Origin: Rhizobiales bacterium GAS188
GTDB lineage: Bacteria; Pseudomonadota; Alphaproteobacteria; Rhizobiales; Beijerinckiaceae
Direction: 5' to 3'
DNA length: 64,000 nucleotides
Assembly: GCA_900104855.1 (NCBI GenBank)
Contig: FNSS01000001.1
Span: forward strand, 4,960,001-5,024,000
The notes beneath the pieces are model-generated. The model did no database searches. It worked only from the letters and a program-made list of their open reading frames with translations, and had not been told where the DNA came from. Made by a program: the position numbers and the translations under genes. This document shows, one piece after another, positions 1 through 8,744 of this stretch. Within the stretch, counting starts at the first letter, position 1. Every line of letters begins with the position of its first letter.

Positions 1-93
1 TGCCATCGCGTGATCGCGGCCGATGGCGGGCTCGCCGGCTATCGCTGGGGCGTCGAGCGCAAACGGCGCCTGCTCGAGCGGGAGCGCGGCTGA
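1..93 (+). CDS. ada: Ada-type methylated-DNA--cysteine methyltransferase, C-terminal end (partial)
   Basis: Only the last 30 codons lie in the window. The first codon is TGC, followed by CHRVIAADGGLAGYRWG and a basic/acidic tail (RKRRLLERE). This is the conserved end of the O6-alkylguanine-DNA alkyltransferase domain: the Cys is the alkyl-acceptor of the PCHR motif, and the GY.WG..RK..LL pattern closes the domain. The protein removes alkyl groups from DNA; in Ada it is also a transcription activator. The TGA overlaps the next ATG by one base, so the pair is probably translationally coupled. Whether it is full Ada or a single-domain Ogt cannot be told from this fragment; Ada is favoured because the following oxygenase family often sits beside ada. 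Confidence 0.85.
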   Translation, partial: CHRVIAADGGLAGYRWGVERKRRLLERERG

Positions 94-845
94 TGCGCCC
101 CGCAACCGCCGAAACCCGCCTCGACGATGCCGTGCTGTCGTCCGTCGCGGCGCGCGTCGCGGCGCTCGACTGGCCGCGCATCGCGGCCGAGCTCGACGCC
201 GGCGGCGCGGCGACGACCGGCATTGTGCTCACGCCTGAGGAATGCGCCGGGCTCGCACGCGGCTATGGCGACGATGACGCCTTCCGCAGCCGCGTCGTGA
301 TGGCCCGCCATGGCTTCGGGCGCGGCGAGTACAAATATTACGCCTATGCGTTGCCGGAGCCGATCGGGGCCTTGCGCGGCGCGTTCTATCCGCGCCTCGC
401 GGCCATCGCCAATCGCTGGGAGGAGGCGCTCGGCCGCCCGAGTGATTACCCGGCGGAGCACCAAGCCTATTTGGCGCGCTGCCACGAGGCGGGCCAGAAA
501 CGACCGACCCCGCTGCTGTTGCGCTACGGGGTGGGCGATTACAACTGCCTGCATCAGGATCTCTATGGCGCCTTGTCCTTCCCGCTGCAGGTCGCCTTCC
601 TGTTGAGCTCACCGGGCAAGGATTTCACCGGCGGCGAGTTCGTGCTCACAGAGCAGCGCCCGCGCATGCAATCGCGTGCCGAGGTGGTGTCGCTGCGCCA
701 GGGCGAAGGCGTGATCTTCGCGGTCAATCAGCGGCCGGTGCAAGGGGGGCGCGGTGTCTATCGCGTCGCCATGCGCCACGGCGTCAGCCGCCTGCGTTCG
801 GGCGAGCGCTATACGCTCGGCGTCATCTTCCACGACGCCGCCTGA
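93..845 (+). CDS. 2OG-Fe(II) oxygenase (COG3826 / Oxygenase-NA family)
   Basis: This is a 250-residue protein with the jelly-roll dioxygenase signature: H154 and D156 in CLHQDLYG, a distal H229 in AMRHGV and an R239 ten residues later for the 2-oxoglutarate carboxylate. It should use Fe(II), O2 and 2-oxoglutarate to oxidise an unknown substrate. The family is frequently found next to ada. Here the ATG overlaps the stop of the ada-like gene (TGATG), which suggests a role in the alkylation response, although it is not an AlkB homologue by motif layout. It converges on the aap-like operon with an 11-base gap. Confidence 0.85.
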   Translation: MRPATAETRLDDAVLSSVAARVAALDWPRIAAELDAGGAATTGIVLTPEECAGLARGYGDDDAFRSRVVMARHGFGRGEYKYYAYALPEPIGALRGAFYPRLAAIANRWEEALGRPSDYPAEHQAYLARCHEAGQKRPTPLLLRYGVGDYNCLHQDLYGALSFPLQVAFLLSSPGKDFTGGEFVLTEQRPRMQSRAEVVSLRQGEGVIFAVNQRPVQGGRGVYRVAMRHGVSRLRSGERYTLGVIFHDAA

Positions 846-856
846 GGATCAGATCT

Positions 857-1987
857 TCAGTGCGCGCGGCCGCGATTGCGCGTGGCCTCGATCGCCAGGC
901 TGTAGCGCGACAGCCCGAAGCAGATGCACCAGAACACCGCCGCCGCCACCACATAGGCGGTGGCGCGCACCTGCTGCGCCCGCAGCCATTCGGGATCGGC
1001 GAGGCCGGCCTGCAGCACGCCGAGAAAATCGAACAGCCCGACGATCAGGACGATCGTCGTCTCCTTGATGATAGTGATGCAGACATTGACGATGCCGGGC
1101 AGCGCGATGGTGATGGCCTGCGGCACGACGATGAGCCAGGTGCTCTGGGTTCGCGACAGGCCAAGGCTGGCGCCAGCTTCATGTTGTTCCTTGGGCACGC
1201 CCTGGAGGCCGCCGCGGAACACTTCGGCAAGCGTGGCGGCTTCGAACAGCGTGAAGGCGATGAGGGCGCGAATCAGCTTGTCCGTCTCGATGCCGGGCGG
1301 CACGAAGAGCGGGAACATCACGATCGCCAGGAACAACACGCCGACGAGGGGCAGGCCGCGCACCATGTCGATGAGGCCGCCCGCCATCGCGGCGATCACC
1401 GTCATGTCGGAGCGGCGCGCCAGCGCCAGGAGAAGGCCGATGGGCAAGGCGGTGGCGATCGACCAGGCGGCGACGATCACGGTCAACATCAAGCCGCCCC
1501 AGGCGCTGCTCGGCACATAGGTCAGGCCCACGACGCCGCCGGTGAGAAGTATGCCGGCGCTGACCGCATAGACCGGCAGGAAGATGGCGATGAGGTGCTG
1601 GCGATGCTGGGCGCCGCGCATGAGGATTGCGGCGAATCCGGCAAGGCCTGCGAGCCCGGCGAGATGCACGCGCCAGCGCTCCGCTGCCGGATAGGAGCCA
1701 TAGAGGATCTGGTCGGCACGCAGCTTGATGAAGATCCAGCAGGCGCCGTCGCGATCGACGCAGTCGCGCCCGGAGCTTCCCGACCAGACGGCGTCGATGA
1801 CCAGCCAGCGGAAGAGCTGCGGCAGCGCGTAGGCCGCGGCGCCGATCAGCAGCAGGGTCAGGGCGGCGTTGAGCGGCGAGGAGACGCAGCTCCTGAGGAA
1901 CCGGCCAAGCCCGCGCAGCGACATAACAAGCGCGCGTAGCGACAGAAATGGCCCGCGCAGCGAGAGGAAAGGGCTTGCGGCGCGCAT
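857..1987 (-). CDS. Amino-acid ABC transporter permease, AapM/HisM-like
   Basis: This is a 376-residue inner-membrane permease of the polar amino-acid family. The C-terminal half carries the family's conserved stretch (AATLAEVFRGGLQGVP, then EAGASLGLSRTQ), the EAA loop that contacts the ATPase. The N-terminal half is an extended region with several hydrophobic segments, as in AapM. The ATG at 1987 is one base inside the stop of the upstream permease, which fixes the start; the open frame extends further upstream but only antisense-like sequence lies there. It pairs with the AapQ-like gene. No ATPase gene follows: the next gene is convergent. Confidence 0.85.
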   Translation of the reverse strand: MRAASPFLSLRGPFLSLRALVMSLRGLGRFLRSCVSSPLNAALTLLLIGAAAYALPQLFRWLVIDAVWSGSSGRDCVDRDGACWIFIKLRADQILYGSYPAAERWRVHLAGLAGLAGFAAILMRGAQHRQHLIAIFLPVYAVSAGILLTGGVVGLTYVPSSAWGGLMLTVIVAAWSIATALPIGLLLALARRSDMTVIAAMAGGLIDMVRGLPLVGVLFLAIVMFPLFVPPGIETDKLIRALIAFTLFEAATLAEVFRGGLQGVPKEQHEAGASLGLSRTQSTWLIVVPQAITIALPGIVNVCITIIKETTIVLIVGLFDFLGVLQAGLADPEWLRAQQVRATAYVVAAAVFWCICFGLSRYSLAIEATRNRGRAH

Positions 1988-3192
1988 CAGCGTGTGACCA
2001 GCAGCAGGCGCCGATTGACGAGGCCCGTGGCGCAGGAGAGTGCGAAGCCCAGGGCGAGATAGGTGGTGAGCGTGATCGCCATCACCTCGAGCGGCTGCCC
2101 GGTTTGATTGAGCGTCGTGCCGGCGAAGACCAGCATCAGGTCCGGATAGGCGATGGCCGCGGCGAGCGAGGTGCTCTTGAGGATCTGCACATATTGGGCA
2201 CCGAGCGGCGGCACGATGACGCGCAGCGCCAGCGGCACGACGATCTCGACCGTGATGCGCAAGCGCGACAAGCCGAGCGCCTGCCCGGCCTCGACCTGGC
2301 CGCGCGGTATGGCGTTGATGCCGCCGCGCACGATCTCGGCGATGAAAGCCGCTTCGAACAGCGAGAGCGCGCCGGAGAGTGCGACGAATTCGGGAATGAT
2401 CGCGAGGCCGCCGCGGAAATTGAAGCCTTGCAGATGCGGAACGCTGACGCCGATCTGCGTCCCACAGGCGAGCAAGGCGGCCGCCGGCAGCAGGAGCAAC
2501 GGCAAGGGCGCGAGCCAGGAGTAGATCGGACGCCTTCCGGTCATGACGCGCCGCCGCTTCGTCAGGCGCGCGATGGCGAAGCTCACGGCGGCGCCGAGTG
2601 CGAGGGTGGCGAGCGGCAGGCCTGTCGGGCCCTCGAATGTGAGAGCGGGCAGGAACAGGCCGCGGCTGTTGAGGAAGACAAGCCCGAACAGGTCGAGGCT
2701 GTTCTTCGGTCCGGGCAGAGGCTGGAGTAGAGCGAAATACCAAAACAGCAGATGCAGCAGCAACGGGATGTTGCGAAACAGCTCGACATAGGCCGATGCG
2801 GCGGCGGCCATCAGCCGGTTGCTGGAGAGGCGGGCGAGCCCGACGACGAAGCCGAGCGCCGTGGCCAGGACGATGCAGACCAGGGTGACGGCGATGGTGT
2901 TCGTCAGCGCCACCAGGAAAGCGGCGAAATAAGTCGATTGCTCGTCATAGGGCAGGAGGGATTGGGCGATCTCGAAGCCGGCCGGCCGCTCGAGGAAGCC
3001 GAATCCGGTGCGCACGCCGAGACGCTGCAGGTTGAGTGCGACATTCGAGCCGATATAGAGAATGAAGGCGAGGCCGAGCGCCACCGCCACCGCCTGGATG
3101 ACGATGCGGCGGATGCCCTGCCCACCGAGGCGCTGCAGCAGGCCAGGCGAGGGCGCAACGAGCGTCTCGTCTGTGACCGTCGCCCTCGCCAT
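1987..3192 (-). CDS. Amino-acid ABC transporter permease, AapQ/HisQ-like
   Basis: This is a 401-residue permease with about eight hydrophobic segments. It has the long central insertion typical of AapQ and a C-terminal EAA loop (AEIVRGGINAIPRGQ, EAGQALGLSR). It forms the membrane channel with the AapM-like protein. It lies 19 bases downstream of the binding-protein gene and overlaps the next permease by one base, so J, Q and M form one operon. In Rhizobium, Aap is a broad-specificity transporter for L-amino acids; that substrate range is inferred from the family and not visible here. Confidence 0.85.
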   Translation of the reverse strand: MARATVTDETLVAPSPGLLQRLGGQGIRRIVIQAVAVALGLAFILYIGSNVALNLQRLGVRTGFGFLERPAGFEIAQSLLPYDEQSTYFAAFLVALTNTIAVTLVCIVLATALGFVVGLARLSSNRLMAAAASAYVELFRNIPLLLHLLFWYFALLQPLPGPKNSLDLFGLVFLNSRGLFLPALTFEGPTGLPLATLALGAAVSFAIARLTKRRRVMTGRRPIYSWLAPLPLLLLPAAALLACGTQIGVSVPHLQGFNFRGGLAIIPEFVALSGALSLFEAAFIAEIVRGGINAIPRGQVEAGQALGLSRLRITVEIVVPLALRVIVPPLGAQYVQILKSTSLAAAIAYPDLMLVFAGTTLNQTGQPLEVMAITLTTYLALGFALSCATGLVNRRLLLVTR

Positions 3193-3211
3193 CGCCTTCG
3201 GCCGCCTGCGC

Positions 3212-4231
3212 TCAGCGGAAAGGTGGCGCGATCATCAGCCCGCCATCGCGCCACAGGGCATTGAGCCCGCGCGGGATGGCGAGAGGGGTCTTCTCGCCGA
3301 CATTGCGGTCATAGATCTCGCCGTAATTGCCGACCTGCTTGATCACCCGATAGGACCAGTCGGCGGAGAGACCGAGCTTCTGGCCGAGATCGTCGCCGAC
3401 ACCGAGCAGGCGTTTGACTTCCGGATTGGTCGAGGAGGTGCGCATCTCGTCGACATTCGCCGAGGTGACGCCCAGTTCCTCGCCGCCGATGACGGCCGCC
3501 ATGGTCCAGCGCACCACATGCATCCAGGCGCTATCGCCCATGCGCACCAGCGGCCCGATCGGCTCCTTCGAGATGGTCTCGGGCAACAGCATATGGGCGC
3601 TGGGGTCTTTGAGGCCGAGACCGCGCGCCGCAAGGCCGCCCTTGTCGTTCGACCAGGCATCGCAACGCCCGGCATCATAAGCGTTCCTGGCTTCGTCGAG
3701 ATCGGCGAAGGTCGCGATCTTGTATTGCAGCTTATGGGTGCGGAAATAGTCGGCGATGTTGAGCTCGGTGGTCGAGCCTTGCGCCACGCAGATGGTGGCC
3801 CCGTCGAGGTCCTTGACGCTCTTCACGCCCGAGGCCTTGCGCACGTAGAAGCCCTGGCCGTCATAGAACATGGCCTGGACGAATTCGAGCCCGGTGCCGT
3901 TGTCGCGGTTGAAGGTCCAGGTGAGCCGATGCGTCAGCACGTCGACGCCGCCGGTCGCCAGCGTGGTGAAGGCGTCGCGCAGCCCGAGCGGCGTGACCTC
4001 GTATTTCGAGGGATCGCCCAAGACCGCCGTCGCGATGGCGCGACACGTATCGACATCGAAGCCACGCAGCACGCCTTGCGCATCCTTGGCGGCAAAGCCC
4101 GCCGAGGCCGGCGCCACGCCGCAACGCAGGACGCCGCGCGCCTTGACGTCCTCGAGCGTGCCGGCAAGCGCGGTGCTTGCCGCGAGCAGCAGGCCGGCCC
4201 CCGCGATGATCAGCCTCGATAGAGCCTTCAT
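3212..4231 (-). CDS. Amino-acid ABC transporter substrate-binding protein, AapJ-like
   Basis: This is a 339-residue periplasmic type II binding protein. The start at 4231 is chosen because GGAGG lies six bases upstream and it gives a clean Sec signal peptide (MKALSRLIIAGAGLLLA, cleavage after ALA). The mature part begins with LEDVKARGVLRCGV and contains GFDVDTCRAIATAVLGD and SWSNDKGG-like motifs characteristic of AapJ, which is longer than HisJ. It is first in the operon followed by two permeases. An in-frame codon further upstream (4288) lacks a ribosome-binding site. Confidence 0.88.
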   Translation of the reverse strand: MKALSRLIIAGAGLLLAASTALAGTLEDVKARGVLRCGVAPASAGFAAKDAQGVLRGFDVDTCRAIATAVLGDPSKYEVTPLGLRDAFTTLATGGVDVLTHRLTWTFNRDNGTGLEFVQAMFYDGQGFYVRKASGVKSVKDLDGATICVAQGSTTELNIADYFRTHKLQYKIATFADLDEARNAYDAGRCDAWSNDKGGLAARGLGLKDPSAHMLLPETISKEPIGPLVRMGDSAWMHVVRWTMAAVIGGEELGVTSANVDEMRTSSTNPEVKRLLGVGDDLGQKLGLSADWSYRVIKQVGNYGEIYDRNVGEKTPLAIPRGLNALWRDGGLMIAPPFR

Positions 4232-4314
4232 GATGTCCTCCCGAAATGCCGAGCCGTCTTGACGACCCCGGCGCTTGTTGATCGTCATCTATCGACGCGA
4301 CCCGCCATCACGTC

Positions 4315-4373
4315 GAGCATCGGCACCCGGAGCATCGGCACCTGGAGCATCGGCAACTGGAGCATCGGCCGGG
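4315..4373. repeat. 15-bp tandem repeat, about four copies
   Basis: Four near-identical 15-base units of the form GAGCATCGGCACCTG (variants CCCG and AACTG at the end) lie between the binding-protein start and the IclR gene. The repeat is in the 5' side of the aap-like operon, so it could lie in its leader or promoter region. No function is evident. Confidence 0.8.
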
Positions 4374-4469
4374 AATGGGGCCTGAGGCAAGCCGGATCGC
4401 CGGCGGCGGCAACACGAATCCGAGCCTGGCTGCGCCTGGATGCTCCGCCGGAGCGCAGCAAGTGCGAGT

Positions 4470-5297
4470 TCATGGGCGCGAGCGGATATCGACGAGACGC
4501 TTTGCGATGCGCAGCGCCGTTTCGTTCAATCTGGCGGCGCAGCGCAAGCGTTGCGCGTCGTCGAGCCAGTCGGTCACGAAGGCTGTGCTGATCGCCGCCA
4601 CCGGATAGAAGGAGCGGTCGCGCACCGGCACCCCGATACCGCTGATGCCGCGCGTAAACAGCCCGTCATGAGAGGCAAAGCCGCGCCCTCGTGCGTCCTC
4701 GACGGCCTTGGCGAAGGCCGCCGGATCGAAGGAGGGGATCTCGACATAGCGCTTGCGGTTGCGTTCGATCACCTCATCGGCTTCCGCGCGCGGAAGCGCG
4801 GCAAGCAGCGCCATGCTGCCCGCGCCCCAGCCGAGCGGCACGTGGCTGCCGACCTTGAGGACCAGCGTCTGGATGCGCGATGCGCTCTCCTGGCGCGCCG
4901 CGCAGACGCCGTCGAGACCGGCCTTGACGATCAGGTAGATGGTCTGCCCGATCTCCTGCGCCAGCACGGCGATCTCGGTCGCCGCCGCCCTCTCGATCGG
5001 ATGACGCGCCGAAGCGACGATGCCGAGCGTCAGGAACTCGGCGCCGAGATGGAAGCGTCGCGTTTGAGCGTCGCGTTCCACCCAGCCCGACTCGATGAGC
5101 ATGTCGAGCACGCGATGGATGGTCGAACGCGGCAGCCCGGTCCAGGCGACGACTTCGGTCAAGGCCGCCCCTGTCTCACTGCCGCGCGCGATAGCCCGCA
5201 CGATCAGGATGGCGCGGTGCAGGCTGCCGGTCGGTTCGGACAGCGAGCCAATACCAGGATCGCCTCCGTTCGGCTGCAGGATCACGGTGTCGACCAT
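4470..5297 (-). CDS. IclR-family transcriptional regulator
   Basis: This is a 275-residue regulator with an N-terminal winged helix (residues about 25-85, including LTEVVAWTGLPRSTIHRVL as recognition region) and a C-terminal IclR effector domain (GVCAARQES, GAGSMALLAALP, GISGIGVPV). Such proteins bind aromatic or short acids and repress or activate adjacent catabolic operons. It is divergent from the MFS-hydroxylase genes, and a 12-bp palindrome in the shared region overlaps a promoter. The ATG at 5297 is preferred over the adjacent GTG at 5300. Confidence 0.85.
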   Translation of the reverse strand: MVDTVILQPNGGDPGIGSLSEPTGSLHRAILIVRAIARGSETGAALTEVVAWTGLPRSTIHRVLDMLIESGWVERDAQTRRFHLGAEFLTLGIVASARHPIERAAATEIAVLAQEIGQTIYLIVKAGLDGVCAARQESASRIQTLVLKVGSHVPLGWGAGSMALLAALPRAEADEVIERNRKRYVEIPSFDPAAFAKAVEDARGRGFASHDGLFTRGISGIGVPVRDRSFYPVAAISTAFVTDWLDDAQRLRCAARLNETALRIAKRLVDIRSRP

Positions 5298-5415
5298 CAC
5301 AGCTCGATTCGTATTCGCCCGCTCGGATCCGCATGTCCGTTATACAGACACGGGCGTGGCCCCGACGGAACTCCATCCCTGAGTTTTAACGTTTCCAGCC
5401 AATTCGGCCAGGTAT

Positions 5416-5450
5416 TTGACATTTGTGGCGATTGAATCTTAACATGTTAA
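5416..5450 (+). promoter_or_regulatory. Promoter with overlapping palindromic operator
   Basis: TTGACA at 5416-5421 is followed after 17 bases by TTAACA at 5439, and the palindrome TTAACATGTTAA (5439-5450) covers the -10 box. The arrangement fits repression of the rightward MFS-hydroxylase genes by the divergent IclR protein. A related palindrome lies upstream of the hydratase gene at 8671. Confidence 0.6.
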
Positions 5451-5517
5451 TCGTGTCAATCGTCCGTTAGTTGGACATGGCGATATTTTTCTGCGAGCGC
5501 AGCGCCGCGCTGGCGCG

Positions 5518-6924
5518 ATGACATCCGAAGAGCACATGGGTGAAATGAGAGAGCTCGGGCGAAATGGGAGAGCTCGCGTGATCGGGGAGAAAGCGGCGGT
5601 TGAGGCCGGCAGGGCGACCTACGCCAAGGTCTTCACCTATGTGATTTCCTTCCTCTTCGTCCTTTATTTCTTCTCCTTCCTCGACCGCACCAATATCGGC
5701 TTTGCGGCCTTGTCCATGAACAAGGAACTCGGCCTGACGTCGACGAGCTTCGGCGTCGCCAACACCATCTTCTATTTCGGCTACATGGCCTTCGAGATCC
5801 CGAGCAACCTCGCCCTGGATCGGGTCGGGGCGCGGCGATGGATCGCCCGCATCATGGTGACCTGGGGTATCGCCTCGACCGCGACGATGTTCGCGCAAGG
5901 CGAAACGAGTCTCTATTTGCTTCGCCTCCTGGTCGGAATCGCCGAGGCGGGCTTCGTGCCGGGAGTGCTCCTCTACCTCACCTTCTGGTTCCCGCAATCC
6001 TACCGGGCTCGCGCCAACGGGATCTTCATGATCGCCCAGCCGCTCGCCATCGCCTGCGGCGCGATCCTGTCGGGCTACCTCCTCAAGATGGACGGGCTGT
6101 TCGGGCTGTCCGGCTGGCGCTGGTTGTTCCTCATCGAAGGCCTGCCCTCGATTGCGCTCGGCGTCGTGACCTTCTTCTATCTCAGCGATCGGCCGCGCGA
6201 CGCCACCTGGCTCGATGCCGGAGAGAAAGCCGCGATCGAAAAGGATATCGCGCGCGAGACATCGGGCGCGCGCGACGCTGCCGCCAAGGCCGGGCCCTGG
6301 CGCGAGCTCGCCAGCGCGCCTGTGGTGTTGCTGTGCATCGCTTATTTCTGCCTCGTCAGCACCCTCAACACCAATGCGGTCTGGGTGCCGCAGATCGTCC
6401 GCGAGATCATGAAGGGCGGCGACTTCGTCACCATCGGCCTCGTTGCTGCGATCCCGGCGCTCCTCACCGTTATCGCCATGCCGTTGTGGAGCGCACGCTC
6501 AGATCGGCGCCAGGAACGTCTCCGGCATCTGACGCTCCCGATCCTCACGGCGGCGCTCGGCTGGCTGCTCGTCGTCTTCGCGAGCCAGGCGGAAATTCGC
6601 TTCCTCGGCCTGATCTTCGTCTCGGTCGGCGCCTTCTGCGCCATGAGCATCTTCTGGACCTTGCCTGCCGCCATCCTGTCGCTGGCGGCGCGGCCGGCGG
6701 GCATCGCCCTGATCTCCACGGCCGGCATCTTCGGCTCGGCAATCAGCCCCTCGATCATCGGCGTGCTGCGCGATGCGACCGGCAGCTTCGCCTCGGGCCT
6801 CATCTATATGGTGGCGCTGCTCGTCGTCTCGATCGCCTGCGTCCTCGCGATTCTGGCATGGCCTCCTCATGAGGTCGAGATAGCGGCGGGCATGCAGACG
6901 AGCCGCAAGGTTGCCGAGTCTTGA
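5518..6924 (+). CDS. MFS transporter, anion:cation symporter (ACS) type
   Basis: This is a 468-residue protein with 12 predicted membrane segments. The first helix ends in FSFLDRTNIGFAALSMNKELG, the ACS-family signature, followed by EIPSNLALDRVGARRWIARIM. ACS members take up organic anions such as hydroxylated aromatic acids, phthalate or tartrate. It is followed 58 bases later by the flavoprotein hydroxylase and probably imports its substrate. The first 35 residues are polar and the true start could be a later in-frame codon. Confidence 0.85.
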   Translation: MTSEEHMGEMRELGRNGRARVIGEKAAVEAGRATYAKVFTYVISFLFVLYFFSFLDRTNIGFAALSMNKELGLTSTSFGVANTIFYFGYMAFEIPSNLALDRVGARRWIARIMVTWGIASTATMFAQGETSLYLLRLLVGIAEAGFVPGVLLYLTFWFPQSYRARANGIFMIAQPLAIACGAILSGYLLKMDGLFGLSGWRWLFLIEGLPSIALGVVTFFYLSDRPRDATWLDAGEKAAIEKDIARETSGARDAAAKAGPWRELASAPVVLLCIAYFCLVSTLNTNAVWVPQIVREIMKGGDFVTIGLVAAIPALLTVIAMPLWSARSDRRQERLRHLTLPILTAALGWLLVVFASQAEIRFLGLIFVSVGAFCAMSIFWTLPAAILSLAARPAGIALISTAGIFGSAISPSIIGVLRDATGSFASGLIYMVALLVVSIACVLAILAWPPHEVEIAAGMQTSRKVAES

Positions 6925-6982
6925 TTCATAGCTCTCGCGCACTCGGACACACCTTTCCCATGAGATCTAGAGGCCTGGACAG

Positions 6983-8635
6983 ATGACGCGAACCATCGAG
7001 ACCGATGTCCTGATCGTCGGCGGAGGGCCGGTCGGGCTCACTCTGGCGATGGACCTCGCGCAGCGTGGCGTCGAGGTGGCGCTGCTCGAGCTGCGCCGGC
7101 AAGGCGAGCCGCCGAGCGTCAAGTGCAACCATGTGGCGGCCCGCTCGATGGAACTGTTCCGCCGGCTCGGCGTGGCGCGCAAGCTGCGCGATGCCGGGCT
7201 GCCGGCCGATTACCCGAACGACGTCGCTTACAAGACGACGATGCTCGCCACCGAGCTCACCCGCATCGAGATCCCCTGCCGGCGCGACCGCTACACCGCC
7301 AAGGGCGGCCCCGATGCCTGGTGGCCGACGCCGGAGCCGCCGCACCGGATCAACCAGATCTTCCTCGAGCCGGTGCTGTTCGAGCATGCCTCGGCCACGC
7401 CGCGCCTCACCATCCATAATCGCGTCGAGTTCGAGGATTTCAGCCAGGACGAGGCGGGCGTCACCGCCACGGCGCGCGCCCTCGACGGCGGCGACACATT
7501 CAGCATCAAGGCCCGTTACCTGATCGGCTGCGATGGCGGCAAGTCCGAGGTGCGGCGCAAGATCGGGGCGCGGCTCGTCGGCGATCCGATCGTGCAGCGC
7601 GTGCAGTCGAGCTATATCCGGGCGCCGACGCTGCTCTCCCTGCAGAGAGGGCCGCGCGCCTGGGTGAATTTCTCGCTCAACCCGCGCCGCAGCGGCAGCG
7701 TCTATGCCATCGACGGGCGCGAGACCTTTCTGATCCACAATTACCTGCGCGAGGACGAGGCCGATTTCGACAGCGTCGACCGCGATTGGGCGATCCGCAC
7801 CATCCTCGGCGTCGGCGAGGATTTCCGCTACGAGATCATCACCAAGGAGGATTGGTTCGGGCGCCGGCTGGTCGCCGACAGTTTTCGCGACGGGCGCGTC
7901 TTCCTCTGCGGCGACTCCGCGCATCTCTGGGTGCCTTATGCCGGCTACGGCATGAATGCGGGCCTGGCGGACGCCGCCAATCTCGCCTGGCTCCTCGCGG
8001 CCCATCTCAAAGGCTGGGGCACGGCGGCGATCCTCGACGCCTATGTGAGCGAGCGCCAGCCGATCACCGAGCAGGTCTCGCATTTCGCCATGAACCACGC
8101 CCATGCGATGGCGAAGCAACGCGGCGCTGTTCCGGCCGAAATCGAGGACGACACGCCGGCGGGAGAAGCCGCGAGGGCAAGGCTCGGGCGGATGGCCTAT
8201 GAGCTCAACGTGCAGCAATATTGCTGCGGCGGGCTCAATTTCGGCTATTACTACGATAAATCGCCGATCATCGCCTATGACGGCGAAACGCCGCCCGCCT
8301 ATTCGATGGCGGAGTTCACGCCCTCGACGGTGCCCGGCTGCCGCACCCCGCATATCTGGCTGAAGGACGGCAGCTCCCTCTATGATGCGATGGGGCCGGA
8401 CTTTACGCTGCTGCGCTTCGACCCGGCGGTCACGGTCGATGCCGTGATGCAGGCCGCTGCCGCGCGCCGCCTGCCCCTGCGGCTTCTCGACGTGGTCTCG
8501 GACGAAGCGGCGCCGCTGTACAAGGAGAAGCTCGTCCTGTCGCGGCCCGACCAGCATGTGGCGTGGCGAGGCGATGCCGCGCCCGCCGATCCGCTGGCGC
8601 TCATCGATCGCGTGCGGGGCGCGATGGCGTCTTGA
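6983..8635 (+). CDS. FAD-dependent aromatic hydroxylase (PF01494, MhpA/PheA-like)
   Basis: This is a 550-residue class A flavoprotein monooxygenase. GGGPVGLTLAMDLAQRG near residue 13 binds the ADP part of FAD, GCDGGKSEVRRKIG is the DG motif, and CGDSAHLWVPYAGYGMN near residue 310 is the GD motif binding the FAD ribityl chain. These enzymes use NAD(P)H and O2 to add a hydroxyl group to phenolic acids. A thioredoxin-like C-terminal extension follows, as in MhpA-type enzymes. The context (uptake transporter before, HpaH and FAH-family proteins after) supports ring hydroxylation as the first catabolic step. The substrate is unknown. Confidence 0.85.
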   Translation: MTRTIETDVLIVGGGPVGLTLAMDLAQRGVEVALLELRRQGEPPSVKCNHVAARSMELFRRLGVARKLRDAGLPADYPNDVAYKTTMLATELTRIEIPCRRDRYTAKGGPDAWWPTPEPPHRINQIFLEPVLFEHASATPRLTIHNRVEFEDFSQDEAGVTATARALDGGDTFSIKARYLIGCDGGKSEVRRKIGARLVGDPIVQRVQSSYIRAPTLLSLQRGPRAWVNFSLNPRRSGSVYAIDGRETFLIHNYLREDEADFDSVDRDWAIRTILGVGEDFRYEIITKEDWFGRRLVADSFRDGRVFLCGDSAHLWVPYAGYGMNAGLADAANLAWLLAAHLKGWGTAAILDAYVSERQPITEQVSHFAMNHAHAMAKQRGAVPAEIEDDTPAGEAARARLGRMAYELNVQQYCCGGLNFGYYYDKSPIIAYDGETPPAYSMAEFTPSTVPGCRTPHIWLKDGSSLYDAMGPDFTLLRFDPAVTVDAVMQAAAARRLPLRLLDVVSDEAAPLYKEKLVLSRPDQHVAWRGDAAPADPLALIDRVRGAMAS

Positions 8636-8670
8636 GCCGCCGTAGGCTCGAGCCTGCTTGAAGTGTGAAA

Positions 8671-8684
8671 CTTAACACGTTAAG
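8671..8684. promoter_or_regulatory. Candidate IclR operator upstream of hpaH-like gene
   Basis: CTTAACACGTTAAG has six-base inverted arms around a two-base centre and shares its TTAAC/GTTAA arms with the palindrome at 5439-5450. It sits about 60 bases before the hydratase ATG in the 109-base gap after the hydroxylase gene, so the second half of the catabolic set may have its own regulated promoter. Confidence 0.5.
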
Positions 8685-8744
8685 CATCACCTGGGCCGAG
8701 GCTTCAGAATCCGGCGCCCGACGCGCAAACAGGGTGGTCACGCC

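Noticed and set aside
857-2743. A 628-codon open frame on the minus strand as one large protein
   Set aside because: Only the part from ATG 1987 encodes a permease; the first 250 codons are the shadow of the AapQ-like gene in another frame and have permease-antisense composition.
6926-8557. Long minus-strand frame opposite the flavoprotein hydroxylase
   Set aside because: Composition is His/Arg/Gly/Asp-rich as in antisense of GC-rich genes, there is no domain, and the opposite strand has a complete FAD enzyme.
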